From Sphagnum compactum (taxonomy: Eukaryota > Bryophyta > Sphagnopsida > Sphagnales), in the NCBI GenBank assembly GCA_965153455.1, contig OZ234493.1:36136213-36200212 (forward strand): a stretch of DNA of 64,000 bases, written 5' to 3'. The translations under genes were made by a program, and so were the position numbers. Below are positions 1 through 10,640 of the stretch, piece by piece; the first letter of the stretch is position 1; each line of letters opens with the position of its first letter. A model generated the notes under the pieces. The model worked only from the letters and a program-made list of their open reading frames with translations, was not told the origin of the DNA and searched no databases.

Positions 1-436
1 TGTGGTCAAAATTCAGTTAGATTATCAAAAAGCCAAAACACAACACATACATAATGAAATCCATGTTTCTTCATCAAATCCACACTTCTCTTTTTGCTTA
101 GAATTGAATCATATCAAAAACTATAGTTTTAAAGGTAGAAATTAGAACTGAAAACATGAAAAACTTGTGGTTTCAAGTATTAACAAAAATTTGAAATCAT
201 ATGTGTCTCCTTGTTTAATTTTAGCAATTATCTAAATCTTACTCTATGTGTAAAAAAAAATCTCCCAAATTCCCACAATTTCCAAAATTACATCCTAAAT
301 CACTTCCTTCTAAAAGTGATTCAAAATCAAATGTCCATTAGTCTCAATCCTATCCAGCTCATTCACTGCCTTGTTTTCCCAACCATTCTCATGATATATT
401 TTACCTTGGTTGATCACTACCACACATCGAATAACA
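1..436 (-). mobile_element. Partial 3' LTR of a minus-strand Ty3/gypsy element (element A)
   Basis: This is inferred to be the inner end of a long terminal repeat, read on the minus strand. At its right edge the sequence, read on the minus strand, becomes TGTTATTCG immediately after a purine run. That is the usual start of a gypsy LTR after its polypurine tract. The window begins inside the LTR, so its outer end and length are unknown. No reading frame of note is present. A second, separate element (B) at 48,430-49,261 has the same junction layout with LTR start TGTTAGTGG, which supports the reading. The LTR bodies of A and B are not obviously alike, so they may be different families. Confidence 0.4.
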
Positions 437-450
437 TTACCTTCCCTCCA
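437..450 (-). promoter_or_regulatory. Polypurine tract of element A
   Basis: On the minus strand this reads TGGAGGGAAGGTAA directly before the LTR start TGTTAT. It is preceded by GATTTCAAGGACGAAATC, a stretch resembling the end of the internal region in many plant gypsy elements, where 'ttcgaggacgaaat' precedes a purine-rich tract. The tract would prime plus-strand DNA synthesis during reverse transcription. The same arrangement recurs at 49,248-49,261. Confidence 0.5.
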
Positions 451-2750
451 TTATAGATTTCGTCCTTGAAATCCTTCCTTCAATTAAAAAAAAATTGTTT
501 TTCGTATCATTTTCAATCGTCTGTGGCTTGGTTTGTTCCACCTGAATTATTAATATAGTACTACTTGTACTTCAATCTATGGTCTTGTATGGCCCTTTTT
601 TTTTGTACTTACTTGAAAAACTGAATTTTCAGATAGTGTGGTGTTGTTACACCTTCTTGGTTTTGCTTCTGTGTATGTTTCACCACCTATTCCACACCTT
701 TAATTGGCTCCCTTTGTGTCCCAATATCATTAGTTATTATTTTTGTCTCTTGTTGTGAAGTTGTTTATGTTTGTTCCTCTATTACCATAATTGGAGTATC
801 ATGTCCTCCCCTCAAATTTTTTGATTTTTTTAAATGTTTATCCTTGACTACTCTAATGCACTCAACTTCCTCCACTTCCTATACAAGACTAGACGATTTT
901 GAACCATCTGAACTATTATAAATAAAATTTGGAAAGGTTTTTTTGAACGCAAATAAATGTCTTCTATAGGTGGCCTCATCCTTTCTGTGTGCAACCAATT
1001 TTTTCTACATCTCCTCCTAAAATTAAACCTCTATCAACTCCCACCACTCATCAAGTTCAACATTAGCATCATCCATTTGTTGTTTGGTATGCAATATTGA
1101 ATAATTTTATACCAAGTCATTATATTCTTTCAATTTATTGTTGACATATGCTAGATCCAAATCCTTGTTCTTCTCCACCAAATCATCCAGCTTTGACTTG
1201 GTTTTGACCATCTTGATTACTTTAATTCATTCACCTCAATGATTATTTGTTCTTTGCCCTTTTCAACCTTTTATCTACGAAGCTCCTCTCTTGCAATCAT
1301 GTTCTTCATTTGCAAGATTTACACTGTCATCTTCTGCGACATGGTTTGAATTATAATCTCATGTTCTTGCAATCACAGTTCCCTTTCTCTTTCCAAGCCT
1401 TCAACCTTATGCTTATATTCTATTAATGCCTTTTGATATCAATGGTCTGTGTCATTCCATGCCTCCTCTTTTTTTTTCATCTCCTTACATTCCTTAACTT
1501 TGTCCATTCCATCATCCTTTTCTTCAACTCCTTATTTTTTGTGGTCGATTGCAACATTTTCACATTGACTTTCTCTCATGTCTCCTATTTCTTCCAAGTT
1601 ACTATGCGTTGTTTGTATTGCTCATATATTTCTTTCTCCTACTTCATTTGTTACAATAACCCCTTCTTTTCCCCCTCCACTACAGTTAATCTAATTTTTA
1701 ATGCAAACCCAAATCACCCATTTTCTGATTCACAATTGCCATTGCTCGAAACATTTCTATAGTTTTGTTACTTCCCAATACGTCTTTTGCCAGCTCTTCT
1801 ATAAATTTGGGAGTCAAATTTTGTGGTGTCTCCTCTTTAAAGGCATATTTTGATGACAATCCCCTTTCCCTCATTTGTTAACCCAAATCCATATCCAACC
1901 CCTACCTTTTTGTTGATCCTAATATACTATGTGGTAGCATTATCGCAGGTGGTCCAAAACTATTAAATGTTGATTCTAATACAACCATTTGTGGTTCCTG
2001 GGATGGATGTGGTTGTTATTGCTCCATAAGTGGTTGTGTAACATGTATGTCCATTGGAGCCTCTTGATGGACCTCCATCTATGCATGAAAATCATAAAAA
2101 TCATCCACATCATCATACTACATGTGTTCATGTTGGTTTTTTAGTGTTGTTGTCACATGAGGTAATATGCTCCTTTCTTATTTAATATGCTACAAATGTT
2201 CCCTTCTTTCTTGGTCTTCTTCTGAGTTATGATCCCTATCTATTTTGGACGAAATATGTCCGGTTACCCCTATAGTTGTAACTCATGTTGGTCTAATGTT
2301 TCCATGCATGACTTTTTGAGGCTTAACATCTTTTCCTAACTTCCTCCACATTGCTCTGATCTTTCTTCAACCTCAAATGTGTTCTTCCTTTTCTACAAAA
2401 TTTTTGGAGATCCCCTTGTTGCTCCCTTCTTATTATCCAAAACCTGCTGCAAATCCTCCTTAAACCTCTTGGATTTTTTTTAAGTTTATGTTGTCTTTTT
2501 TGTTATGACCTCATAATCCTCCTCAAACATATACTTGAACAATCCCTCTAAAACGAACATTGAATGACAAATTTCATTCTTGTCTTCATCAGAAATTTAC
2601 AAGCTTCATGGGTGTGTTCCAAATTTGTGTGAATTTGTTATTTCATAAGTTCATATTACTTAAACATGTGAATGTCATGCATTATTTAAACATGGAAGTC
2701 ATATGCATGACTTTTGTGTGTAAACAACACAAATAAACATACAACATCTA
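451..2750 (-). pseudogene. Decayed coiled-coil reading frame downstream of pol (element A)
   Basis: The plus strand here is a long pyrimidine-rich run of ctt, tcc and ttc words. Read on the minus strand, it gives Glu/Lys/Arg/Leu-rich peptides typical of coiled coils, for example around 1,100-1,750, broken by many stops and frameshifts. It lies between the integrase end (4,711-5,080) and the polypurine tract (437-450), which is the position an env-like or accessory third frame occupies in some plant gypsy elements. A similar Glu/Gln/Leu-rich minus-strand stretch lies right of the polypurine tract of element B (49,262-50,450). I recognise no named domain. The function is unknown and the frame is dead. 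Confidence 0.35.
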
Positions 2751-2999
2751 TGTCTAAACGATACAAATAGGCATATAACATTCGTGTTTAAACAATGCAC
2801 ATGATATCAATGTTCAAACAATACAAGTAGATGAATGACATTAGTGTCCACTCCATACAAACCTATGAAAAGTAGATTTTGCACGACTATTATTGTCAAA
2901 ATATTATGGCCCACAAAATTTGTGATGTTCTTGCTTTCCCCATGTCTACATTTTCTCATGCATTTTTGTCCATCTATCCAATTCACTACACATATTATC

Positions 3000-4240
3000 T
3001 AACAAAATCAATGCCCAATTTACCTTAATTCCCTCCTCTTCTTCATGGATGTTAGTGCATTTTTGTTGCTTATGTAATTCACCTTCTCCTTCTCATAAAT
3101 CGTAAATATAACTACAGGATATCTAACACTAAATAGTAGTTTACACTTCTTAACATTCCATTGGTCTACATTTGTGTATGGAGGTATAATATCATGTTTG
3201 AACAATAATTTTTTTGTTAATGTTTGGTCATGTATCCTTTAGGATCCTCAACATAACCACTCTGACAAACACCAAAAGCATTAGCTATCAACTACTTGCT
3301 AATGACATACAAATGTTTCTCCTACCAAATAAATCTCAGATCCTTTGATCACAAAAGTATTCAAGAATTCTACTAATGCATCATGATCTGGTTCCTTCCA
3401 CTTAATGGCTAGCAACATGACCAAACCAACCTTACTAGCTTAAGCCTCTTCTTTCTCTCCCATTTTTTTCCACACCTCCAGTCTCTCCACCTACTTAGAA
3501 TAAATCTATTTGGTTGGAATAAAAAATATTCGATTTCATCTAAAAACTTAATTTATTTATTTTCCAAATTTTTCTTATCCATTTTCCACCAAGGGTTTTG
3601 TCTATTTCCTAACATAAATATTGGTAAATTTCCCAAACCTAATTAAGATGATGATGGAAGTAGGGGTTGTTGTTTTGCCATCTATGGTTATACTTCCTTT
3701 TGTGTGAATTTTGCAATTTCACCAACGTCTATCATTACTTTAATGAATCTTTGAATTGCACCAACACTTTCTTCTTTGTTTTTGTCATTGGATTCTTAAA
3801 TATCCAGATGTTTTTGTGTTGTTGCACCAAGTCCCATCGCCACTCTTGTTTGCCTTCTAAAAATTCTTCTCTACGGCCTCTCTAACATTAGTCTTATCCT
3901 CTCCTCGATGTTTTCTACACATTTAATTGCTTCACCAATTTCTTTCGTGAATCATTTCCATTCCTCACATTCCAATAATGATGGCGATGCCAAGGGTGAA
4001 ATCACTTTCAATGGCACAATGTTGTAAATTGGTCCACCCGCCTATCTTTCCAACTCCACTTGGAGTTCTTTCCACCTTACAAGAACTTCTACCATACAAT
4101 TTTCTTCAAGTTTCTTCATTCTCTCTCATTCTATAATTTTTTGTGCTTCTGCCTCTCTTGCAAGTTTCTATAATTTTCAAGCGCACTTTCCTCACTCATA
4201 TTACAACACACATCACAAATCACGAAGTCATTATGGAACA
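3000..4240 (-). pseudogene. Globular part of the downstream frame of element A, unknown family
   Basis: Minus-strand translation gives discontinuous but protein-like segments. Examples are EFLNTFVIKGSEIYLVGETF near 3,300-3,410, and the 61-residue open stretch at 3,020-3,205 containing KHDIIPPYTNVDQW. Further upstream on that strand (4,020-4,140) are Glu/Lys-rich peptides. The pattern of a helix, a Gly-containing turn and a 'G.E' box suggests a folded domain placed before the coiled coil, but I cannot assign it to a family. Frameshifts and stops are frequent. The segment is interpreted as part of the same LTR element because it continues leftward from the integrase end without an evident junction. 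Confidence 0.3.
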
Positions 4241-4700
4241 ACTTTGAATGCAAAGAAATTTGGCAACCATTTTTTCCTCCCTTTTTTGTTTAAAGCAACC
4301 CATCGTTTTTGCATTAATTGTTCATTTTTTCAAGCACCTTGTTCCTTTCATGATGGCCTTGCTCCCATACATCCACATGGAAACAATTATTGTCCATCAA
4401 TGGCTCAAATGCATATAATATTTTCCATTCATCCAAATGCCATCATCACCATCTTTCCCTTCATCCTTCATCATCTCTACCATGTGTGTTGTAGTCTACT
4501 CCGACTTAGTTGTATTATCATTCGGTTTATTAACTGAATCAATTGGTTTTGCTAGTGAATCATCAGATTTATAGTATGGTCCTAATCACCAAGTTGCCAT
4601 TATTAATTTGTGGTTGTCGTGGCGCTACTTTGCCATCCTCATCTTCATCTATATCACTATCCTCTTCATCATTGATTTATGGTCTGTGGCTCCTCCCAAT
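4241..4700 (-). pseudogene. C-terminal extension of element A pol
   Basis: Directly after the integrase C-terminal fragment on the minus strand, the reading continues into an acidic stretch that includes runs of Asp and Glu codons near 4,640-4,680. It then becomes a hydrophilic region rich in Met, Lys and Asp. It looks like a linker between integrase and the next frame rather than non-coding DNA, but it contains several stops and shifts. No chromodomain signature could be made out. Confidence 0.3.
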
Positions 4701-4710
4701 AAACTGGTTT

Positions 4711-5080
4711 TTATACTTCAAAATTTTGCACCTTAGATGCAATAAATTGGTATAGTTTTAGTTTGTTAATATTTACCAACACAAGGTTAGGTTCAAAGTT
4801 AGTTAATGTCACCAATAAGATTATATTGTTAGGTAACATGTATTGTACCTTGTATGGTCCAACAAACCATTTTCTAATGAACTTCCCCAAATGTGATTTA
4901 TTCCCTTTTGGAGACCACATAACAAAATCACCATACTTGAATTGTTTTTCTATATTTTTCTATTGATTCTACAAAGCCCTATTCCACTACTGAGTTCCTA
5001 ATTTAACCTCAGATTGTAGTCTGTCCTCTTGCAATTTCTCTAACTCTAACAATGTTCATTTTATCATGCTATTGCAACAT
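4711..5080 (-). mobile_element. Ty3/gypsy integrase C-terminal remnant
   Basis: The minus-strand frame contains FKYGDFVMWSPKGNKSHLGK followed by the RKWFVGPYKV motif and then a VNINKLKLYQF ending. This is the order and spacing of the GPF/Y-type C-terminal module of plant gypsy integrases (K.GD.V......K....GK...KW.GPY.V, then the VN...LK.Y end). The 69-residue open stretch 4,711-4,920 carries its core, and the upstream part to about 5,080 has stops. The catalytic DDE core and reverse transcriptase of this element are absent: the sequence right of 5,100 is unrelated, so the element is truncated there. It is a dead fragment and would not encode an active enzyme. Confidence 0.7.
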
Positions 5081-5099
5081 CCTTCCTAGAGCTATAATG

Positions 5100-7380
5100 T
5101 CCCTTAATTACATTAATTATGTCATTATAGTGTAACATTCTTGAACTTGTGCATCCTTCATGTGTATCATCAATTCCCCATGTACCATCCTCCCACATGT
5201 ATATTCCTTTGTTACATGTTCAAGTGTAACATCCATGTGTTTTGGCCATATGCACAACCAAATATAAGATTTATCTGTATCATCCTTTTTGTAACATGCT
5301 TGCATAATTTCCACATCTATCTTTGTTGCGTAATGTCTTTTTGTAATGTCCATTTGAATAATCTATGTGTAACATCCATCCTAATGTATCATTCAACCTT
5401 GGTTAACATGTGTTGCACAAGTAATTATATGGGTACAAAGAATAATGACCTTTTAATCCACATTTGATGAATTTACAATCCTAGGGCTCATACACACAAC
5501 ATTTTATTTGTAATTATTAAATAATATTAGATTTTAGTGCCTAGAAGTTATGATAATAATTTGAACCCAATTTGTTGTGCATGAAACATGCCTAGATATA
5601 ACATATACTAATGTGGCTTGTGCCACTAGCCCTTAAGTGTGAATAAGACCTTGACCATAAGACCCAATTGTGAAAAACCATTCTAAATATTAAAGTTTTA
5701 GTGACAAAAAATATTCAAAATTCAATGTCTCCCACACCTTACATCTAAGAATTACAAAAGCACCTCCAAGATATCCATTCAACAAGGGCTTTCCAATAGT
5801 ACCAAGATCTTGCACTAGTTTCCATAAAATTTGTAATTTTGATTTTATTGAATTTTCAATGACAAAATTGTTCAATATTCAATAATTTCTACATAATAAG
5901 TTTAAACACTACCAAACCACCTTGACGCATGCCTATTATTGAGGCTTTGCAACAATACCAAGAGTGTAAGGTGGGGGCATTGTGATAAAGGAGATTTCAA
6001 CATGACAAACAAACAACTTTTTGAAATCAAATGTGTATCTGTTGGTCTTGTGGGTGTGAATTGTGAACATATTAATAAGAACCATGTGGCCACTTAAATG
6101 ATTCCTTAAAGAACAATGACTTAGCTAGTTAAGTTAATGTCGCAAATTTGGAAGGTGACGGATTATAAATCCAACATGTTATTATCTACTATGTTTTGTA
6201 AAGGTATATTTCAAACATTGCTCATGATTATGTCATTTAAAAATGATTTCAAGTCATTTTGGAATGGGGTCAAACATTGATTATGTTAATTTCCTTATAA
6301 ATGTTTTTGGGTACTTTGTATCCATTAGTTTCACTTCAAAGTATTCCGAATGATCAAATAATTTGCTAGAAACAATATTTTATAAAGGCATCAAACACTC
6401 CAAATTAGCTTAATTTTTTACCCCAAAACAATGCAAAACTAAATAATGGTTAAACTTGTTGTGATAGAATGTATTATGTTTGTGCAAGTGCAATTCGACA
6501 AATTATTAACAAGCCCAAACAAATAGAAACAAGTGAAAATTTACAAGTGTCATGCACGATATCTTATGACCAATTCATTGACATGAGCCATCAAACATGT
6601 AATGATAATATATTATTATATATTATAAAAATAAGATATTTCATTTCACTTAATTTGTTTCTCACAAATTTTCATCCACAAATTTTCACTTTTAAATGCA
6701 CAATGAATGAATTTCATCCATACCATTAACATTTCATCATATGGATGTGAAGTTAATTTAATATTGTCCATTTTTCATCCATTTAATATACATTTAGGAA
6801 GGTGTTCAAAATAATTCCTTAGATGGTTGACCATGTAGTTCAACTTCTCTGAATAAGGCCCCCAAATGTGTATAAATGATATAAATTTTCTCTCCCAACC
6901 TTCCTTATCCTAATGTCAATTTCACAATTAAATAATCCTTGAAATGTTGAAAGTAATTTTTATGAAAATATGAAGTTGAAATGTTGAAAACCTTCATAAC
7001 TATTGCATGTTAAAATCTAGATAATTTCACAACTAATATGACAACATCATTGTATACTATCAAAGGTCACGAAAACAAAATTTGAAATCTAAAAATGAAT
7101 TGATTTTTGCAATAAATAATTATTCTTTTTGTCAATGTGGTAGTTAAACCTAGGCTATGATATCTACCTTTAGTTTGTTTAAAACTAATTTGAGATGCGA
7201 CCTTTTGTTATAAGGTTTTATTCTTTTTGTTTCTTTCCATCCTTCGAATGTAATGAATCAAATCATGTTTGAATATTTCTTTACATACTTCATGGCCTTG
7301 TTTTAAATTATCTTTGTGTGTGTTTGGAATTAATTATAGGTATTAACTACTTTATGATTTGTCTTGGACTTTATACACAT
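5100..7380. other. AT-rich anonymous DNA
   Basis: No reading frame with recognisable similarity, no RNA gene and no strong repeat was found. Short words such as 'gtaacatccatgtgt' recur between 5,120 and 5,420, which hints at an old, degenerate tandem or dispersed repeat. The longest open stretches (about 60-110 codons) have the composition expected of random AT-rich DNA. Confidence 0.6.
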
Positions 7381-7382
7381 GA

Positions 7383-7530
7383 TGCCAAAACCAAACATCC
7401 ATGTGACTAGGCATTTTGCGATTATATTGTCTCAATCTTAGTCACATGTAGTTATGCATACCATTTTAAAATGCACAATTGACCACCCCTAGTCATCATT
7501 GGGATGACATGACTAGGGAGGTTGACACAA
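7383..7530 (+). repeat. Left terminal inverted repeat
   Basis: This is the left arm of the long inverted repeat described for 7,383-10,640. Near its inner end it contains its own small palindrome, in which 'ccctagtcat' pairs with 'atgactaggg' across about 11 bases. The outermost conserved word is 'ccaaaacc'. Confidence 0.55.
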
Positions 7531-8357
7531 GGTGACCTTATTTGATTTTAAAAAAAAAGAACACAAAAAATCATGGGGAAGAGGGGGAGGTTAAAAAAAT
7601 AAAAGTTCAAGTCAAAATAATTTATAAAGTATAATTGGAAACTCCAAGTGGACTCAGTGTAGAGTGCTAACTTTTTTTGACCAATTATGAAATTGAACAT
7701 ATGATCAAAGGACAATATATTTCAAATATTTTTTAAAAGACTTGGAAAATTGACAATAAATTAAAATTTTAATATTTTCAAAGGAATTTCTTTAAAAACA
7801 ATTGTTGGCTTAACTTGAATAGTGTGGCAATTAAGCAAAATGAAAATGGGAATTGATTAATTAGAACAAACTTGCATGCATATATTGAAAGTTTAATCAA
7901 TATTGAAAATTGATTCATCCAATACTAAATTAGGGGTTCATGAATCTAATTTTTATTACTTTTCAAATGTATTAATTATTCAACCCACCACCCAAATATT
8001 TATTTTTTTATAAGCTAATAATGTGAAGGGAAAAAACATAAAAATAACAAGACCATCAATGGGCAATTTGTATTTTGACATTGAAAATCCGATTGAAAAG
8101 ATTGTTGAATAACAAAACATAAAGGTGTTTTGCAAAGAAGATACAAATAACAATTATATGCATAAAAGAGTAATTAATTTGAACTTGGGGGACATAAATA
8201 ATTCTAAATAATGTAATGTCTTTATGTTTGACATTAAATAAATTAAAATAAACTAAAATACATGTGAAACTATATAAATATTTTATTTCATTTCAAATAT
8301 TAACTACAAAATTAAGTATTTGACATGTCTTTAATTTCATAAATGCATTTGAAGTTT

Positions 8358-8377
8358 TATATATATATATATATATA
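8358..8377. repeat. (TA)10 microsatellite
   Basis: A pure TA dinucleotide run of 20 bases inside the long-TIR element. Confidence 0.9.
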
Positions 8378-10104
8378 CAATTTTTCTAAAGTCTTTATAT
8401 TTGACATCATAAGAATTAACAAAATGAATGCAAGCATGAAAGTAAACACATGTGAATTATATTGTTAGTTCGTGATTAATTACGTTCACATCCAAATTTA
8501 ATCTCAATATGAAACTATTTTTTTTATAAATTGCATTTGAACATATGGTTTGAGTCAAGAATTCATAAATTACATATGAATGGTTAAGTTCAAATTTTAA
8601 AATTTGAAAATAAATGTGTATAAAACTTAAACAAAAATTGGAAACTAGATCCATGCAAACTTACATATAAATGAATAAATGAAAATAAAAATATTTTAAA
8701 TTTCCACCATCCATGTGGATGTAATTGCAAATGTCATGTCCACATTCATAAATTCCATGTTTCAATGTGAGGAATTTTATTCAACTACATAGTCATCTAG
8801 TCACACATGTTGTGTATGATAGCAAAATCAATCATGGATATAGTCATAATCCATGGTTTTGGCATATTGCCATCTACTTCATTCTTTGGTCGTTGTCATA
8901 GTTTTTGTTTTCATGACAACAAGCAATAAAAATCCATTTAACAAATCAATAATGATTAGTAATTCAACAAGTTCATCTATAATCAACAAGCATAATAAGA
9001 ACATGTATATTATAAGGAACAAACAAAAATCAATGTGTGAAAAGTAAGTAAAAATTTGTTACATTCAAAACTATTTGAAATTCCAATTAAATTTTGGACA
9101 CACAAAAAGGTGCATGGGAAACATGATGGCACTTATAAAAAATCACCAAATGGTAACATCATGGCAACATGGCCACATCACATGGCTTGATTATGTATCT
9201 TTTTATGTATGTGCCATTTCATTCACGTGGCATGTGTCATGGGGGACATGGTCCACATTGCACGTACCAAACATGGAATTAAAACATGCACATGCTAAAT
9301 GTGGGTCATTCATAACACTCACCATGAACTATGACTTTTTGAACACTTCAATTGTTAGGATCACAAAAAAAAATTCATGATGTGATGTATTAATGAGAAA
9401 AACAATTTACACGTATTAATGAAGCTTTCTAAGCTAGTATTAGGGCAACAATGTCTTTTGCTCAAGTTTTGTTCCCATTAATGCTTTAGGAAGGCAAACT
9501 TAATTCTATTGTTTGTTTTTCTCTCGTTGCCCTTTAAATAACTTATGTGTTCATTACGTTAAAAATATGGATCTATGACATCTATGACAACATTTATAAT
9601 CATATGTGACACATATAATTACATGACTCCATAATCAAATCCAACTTGTCACTTTGACCATGGCATATATAATTGACATGGCAAGAATATATTGTATATG
9701 TCCCAAAAAAAATGTATGTCATATATGCCATGTTCAAAGTGACTAGTTTGAATCCATTATAGTCACATAGGTCACAAGTCTCCAATTTGATATAATCATG
9801 TAGGTCAATGTCATTGGAAATTGAAACTCCCACCTCCTTGACCATCTAACCATCATTTTAACTTGTGACAAATAATGTTGTCACATAAATATAAACCTAT
9901 GTATCATTCAAATGCCACACATTATCATTATTATTATTATAATTACATAACATAATCAATTTAGTATGTTTATTCACATAACTCAATAATTTATGTAATT
10001 ACACGTGTTTAATATTTAGCTAAAAAAACTCAAATGAAATAGTTTTAATCAAGTCAAAACTTTGTTATATTCTAAAATGTCAAAATGTAACAACATTACA
10101 TTAG

Positions 10105-10105
<1 letters not shown>

Positions 10106-10163
<58 letters not shown>
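10106..10163. repeat. (TA)29 microsatellite
   Basis: An uninterrupted TA dinucleotide run of 58 bases. It lies close to the right end of the long-TIR element and is likely length-variable. Confidence 0.95.
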
Positions 10164-10166
<3 letters not shown>

Positions 10167-10491
10167 TAACATAATCTCTTTAATTACAAATAAAATTATG
10201 TAGAATAAATTTTCAATAGTCATTTAATTTTATGTTTAATTTAATAATTGATAACATTGGGTGAATATGACACATATTGACTCTTCAATGAATTTTTTAA
10301 AAATTATGTTTTATATGGGAATGCATTTGGAGTCTATAATCATTTTTGCATATTTTAAAAATGTATACTTTCATTTTTTAATTTTAGTTTATGTGAATCA
10401 AATGGGGTCATAATCTCTCATATCAAATATCAAATAGTTTATGTGAATCAAATATCATAATCTCTCAAATTACTTTTGTTGTGTGGTTGCA

Positions 10492-10638
10492 ATGGTGACT
10501 AGGGTTGAATAACCTTAGTCATGTATAATGACTAGGGGATCCTAACTATGCACAATTAGATGGCACATGTGACTACATGACTAAACATGATGGGACATAG
10601 TTGCAAAATGCTTTATTCATGGATGTTAGGTTTTGGTA
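10492..10638 (-). repeat. Right terminal inverted repeat
   Basis: This is the right arm, matching the reverse complement of 7,383-7,530 over nearly its full length with small gaps. It ends 'ggatgttaggttttggta'. A second 'taggttttggcaatgg' word occurs just outside, at about 10,658, so the exact outer end is uncertain by some 20 bp. Confidence 0.55.
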
Positions 10639-10640
10639 TA

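Larger units (their letters stand above)
7383..10640. mobile_element. Long-TIR non-autonomous DNA transposon candidate, about 3.26 kb
   Basis: The block is bounded by an inverted repeat. The left arm, 7,383 to about 7,530, starts 'tgccaaaaccaaacatccatg'-like. The right arm, about 10,492-10,638, reads as its reverse complement with roughly 70-75% identity by eye. Shared words include 'accaaaacc', 'acatccatg', 'gcattttgc' and 'cccctagtcat'. Terminal repeats of about 150 bp are typical of Mutator-like (MULE) elements. No clear 9-bp target duplication was seen, and the interior shows no transposase, so this would be a non-autonomous or internally replaced element. The interior is AT-rich with a TA microsatellite at 10,106-10,163. 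Confidence 0.5.

Noticed and set aside
3020-3205. Independent small gene on the minus strand
   Set aside because: It is a surviving open piece of the decayed frame downstream of the gypsy integrase, in line with neighbouring fragments on the same strand.
10106-10163. Origin of replication or matrix attachment signal from the long TA run
   Set aside because: A pure dinucleotide microsatellite alone does not support such a role.
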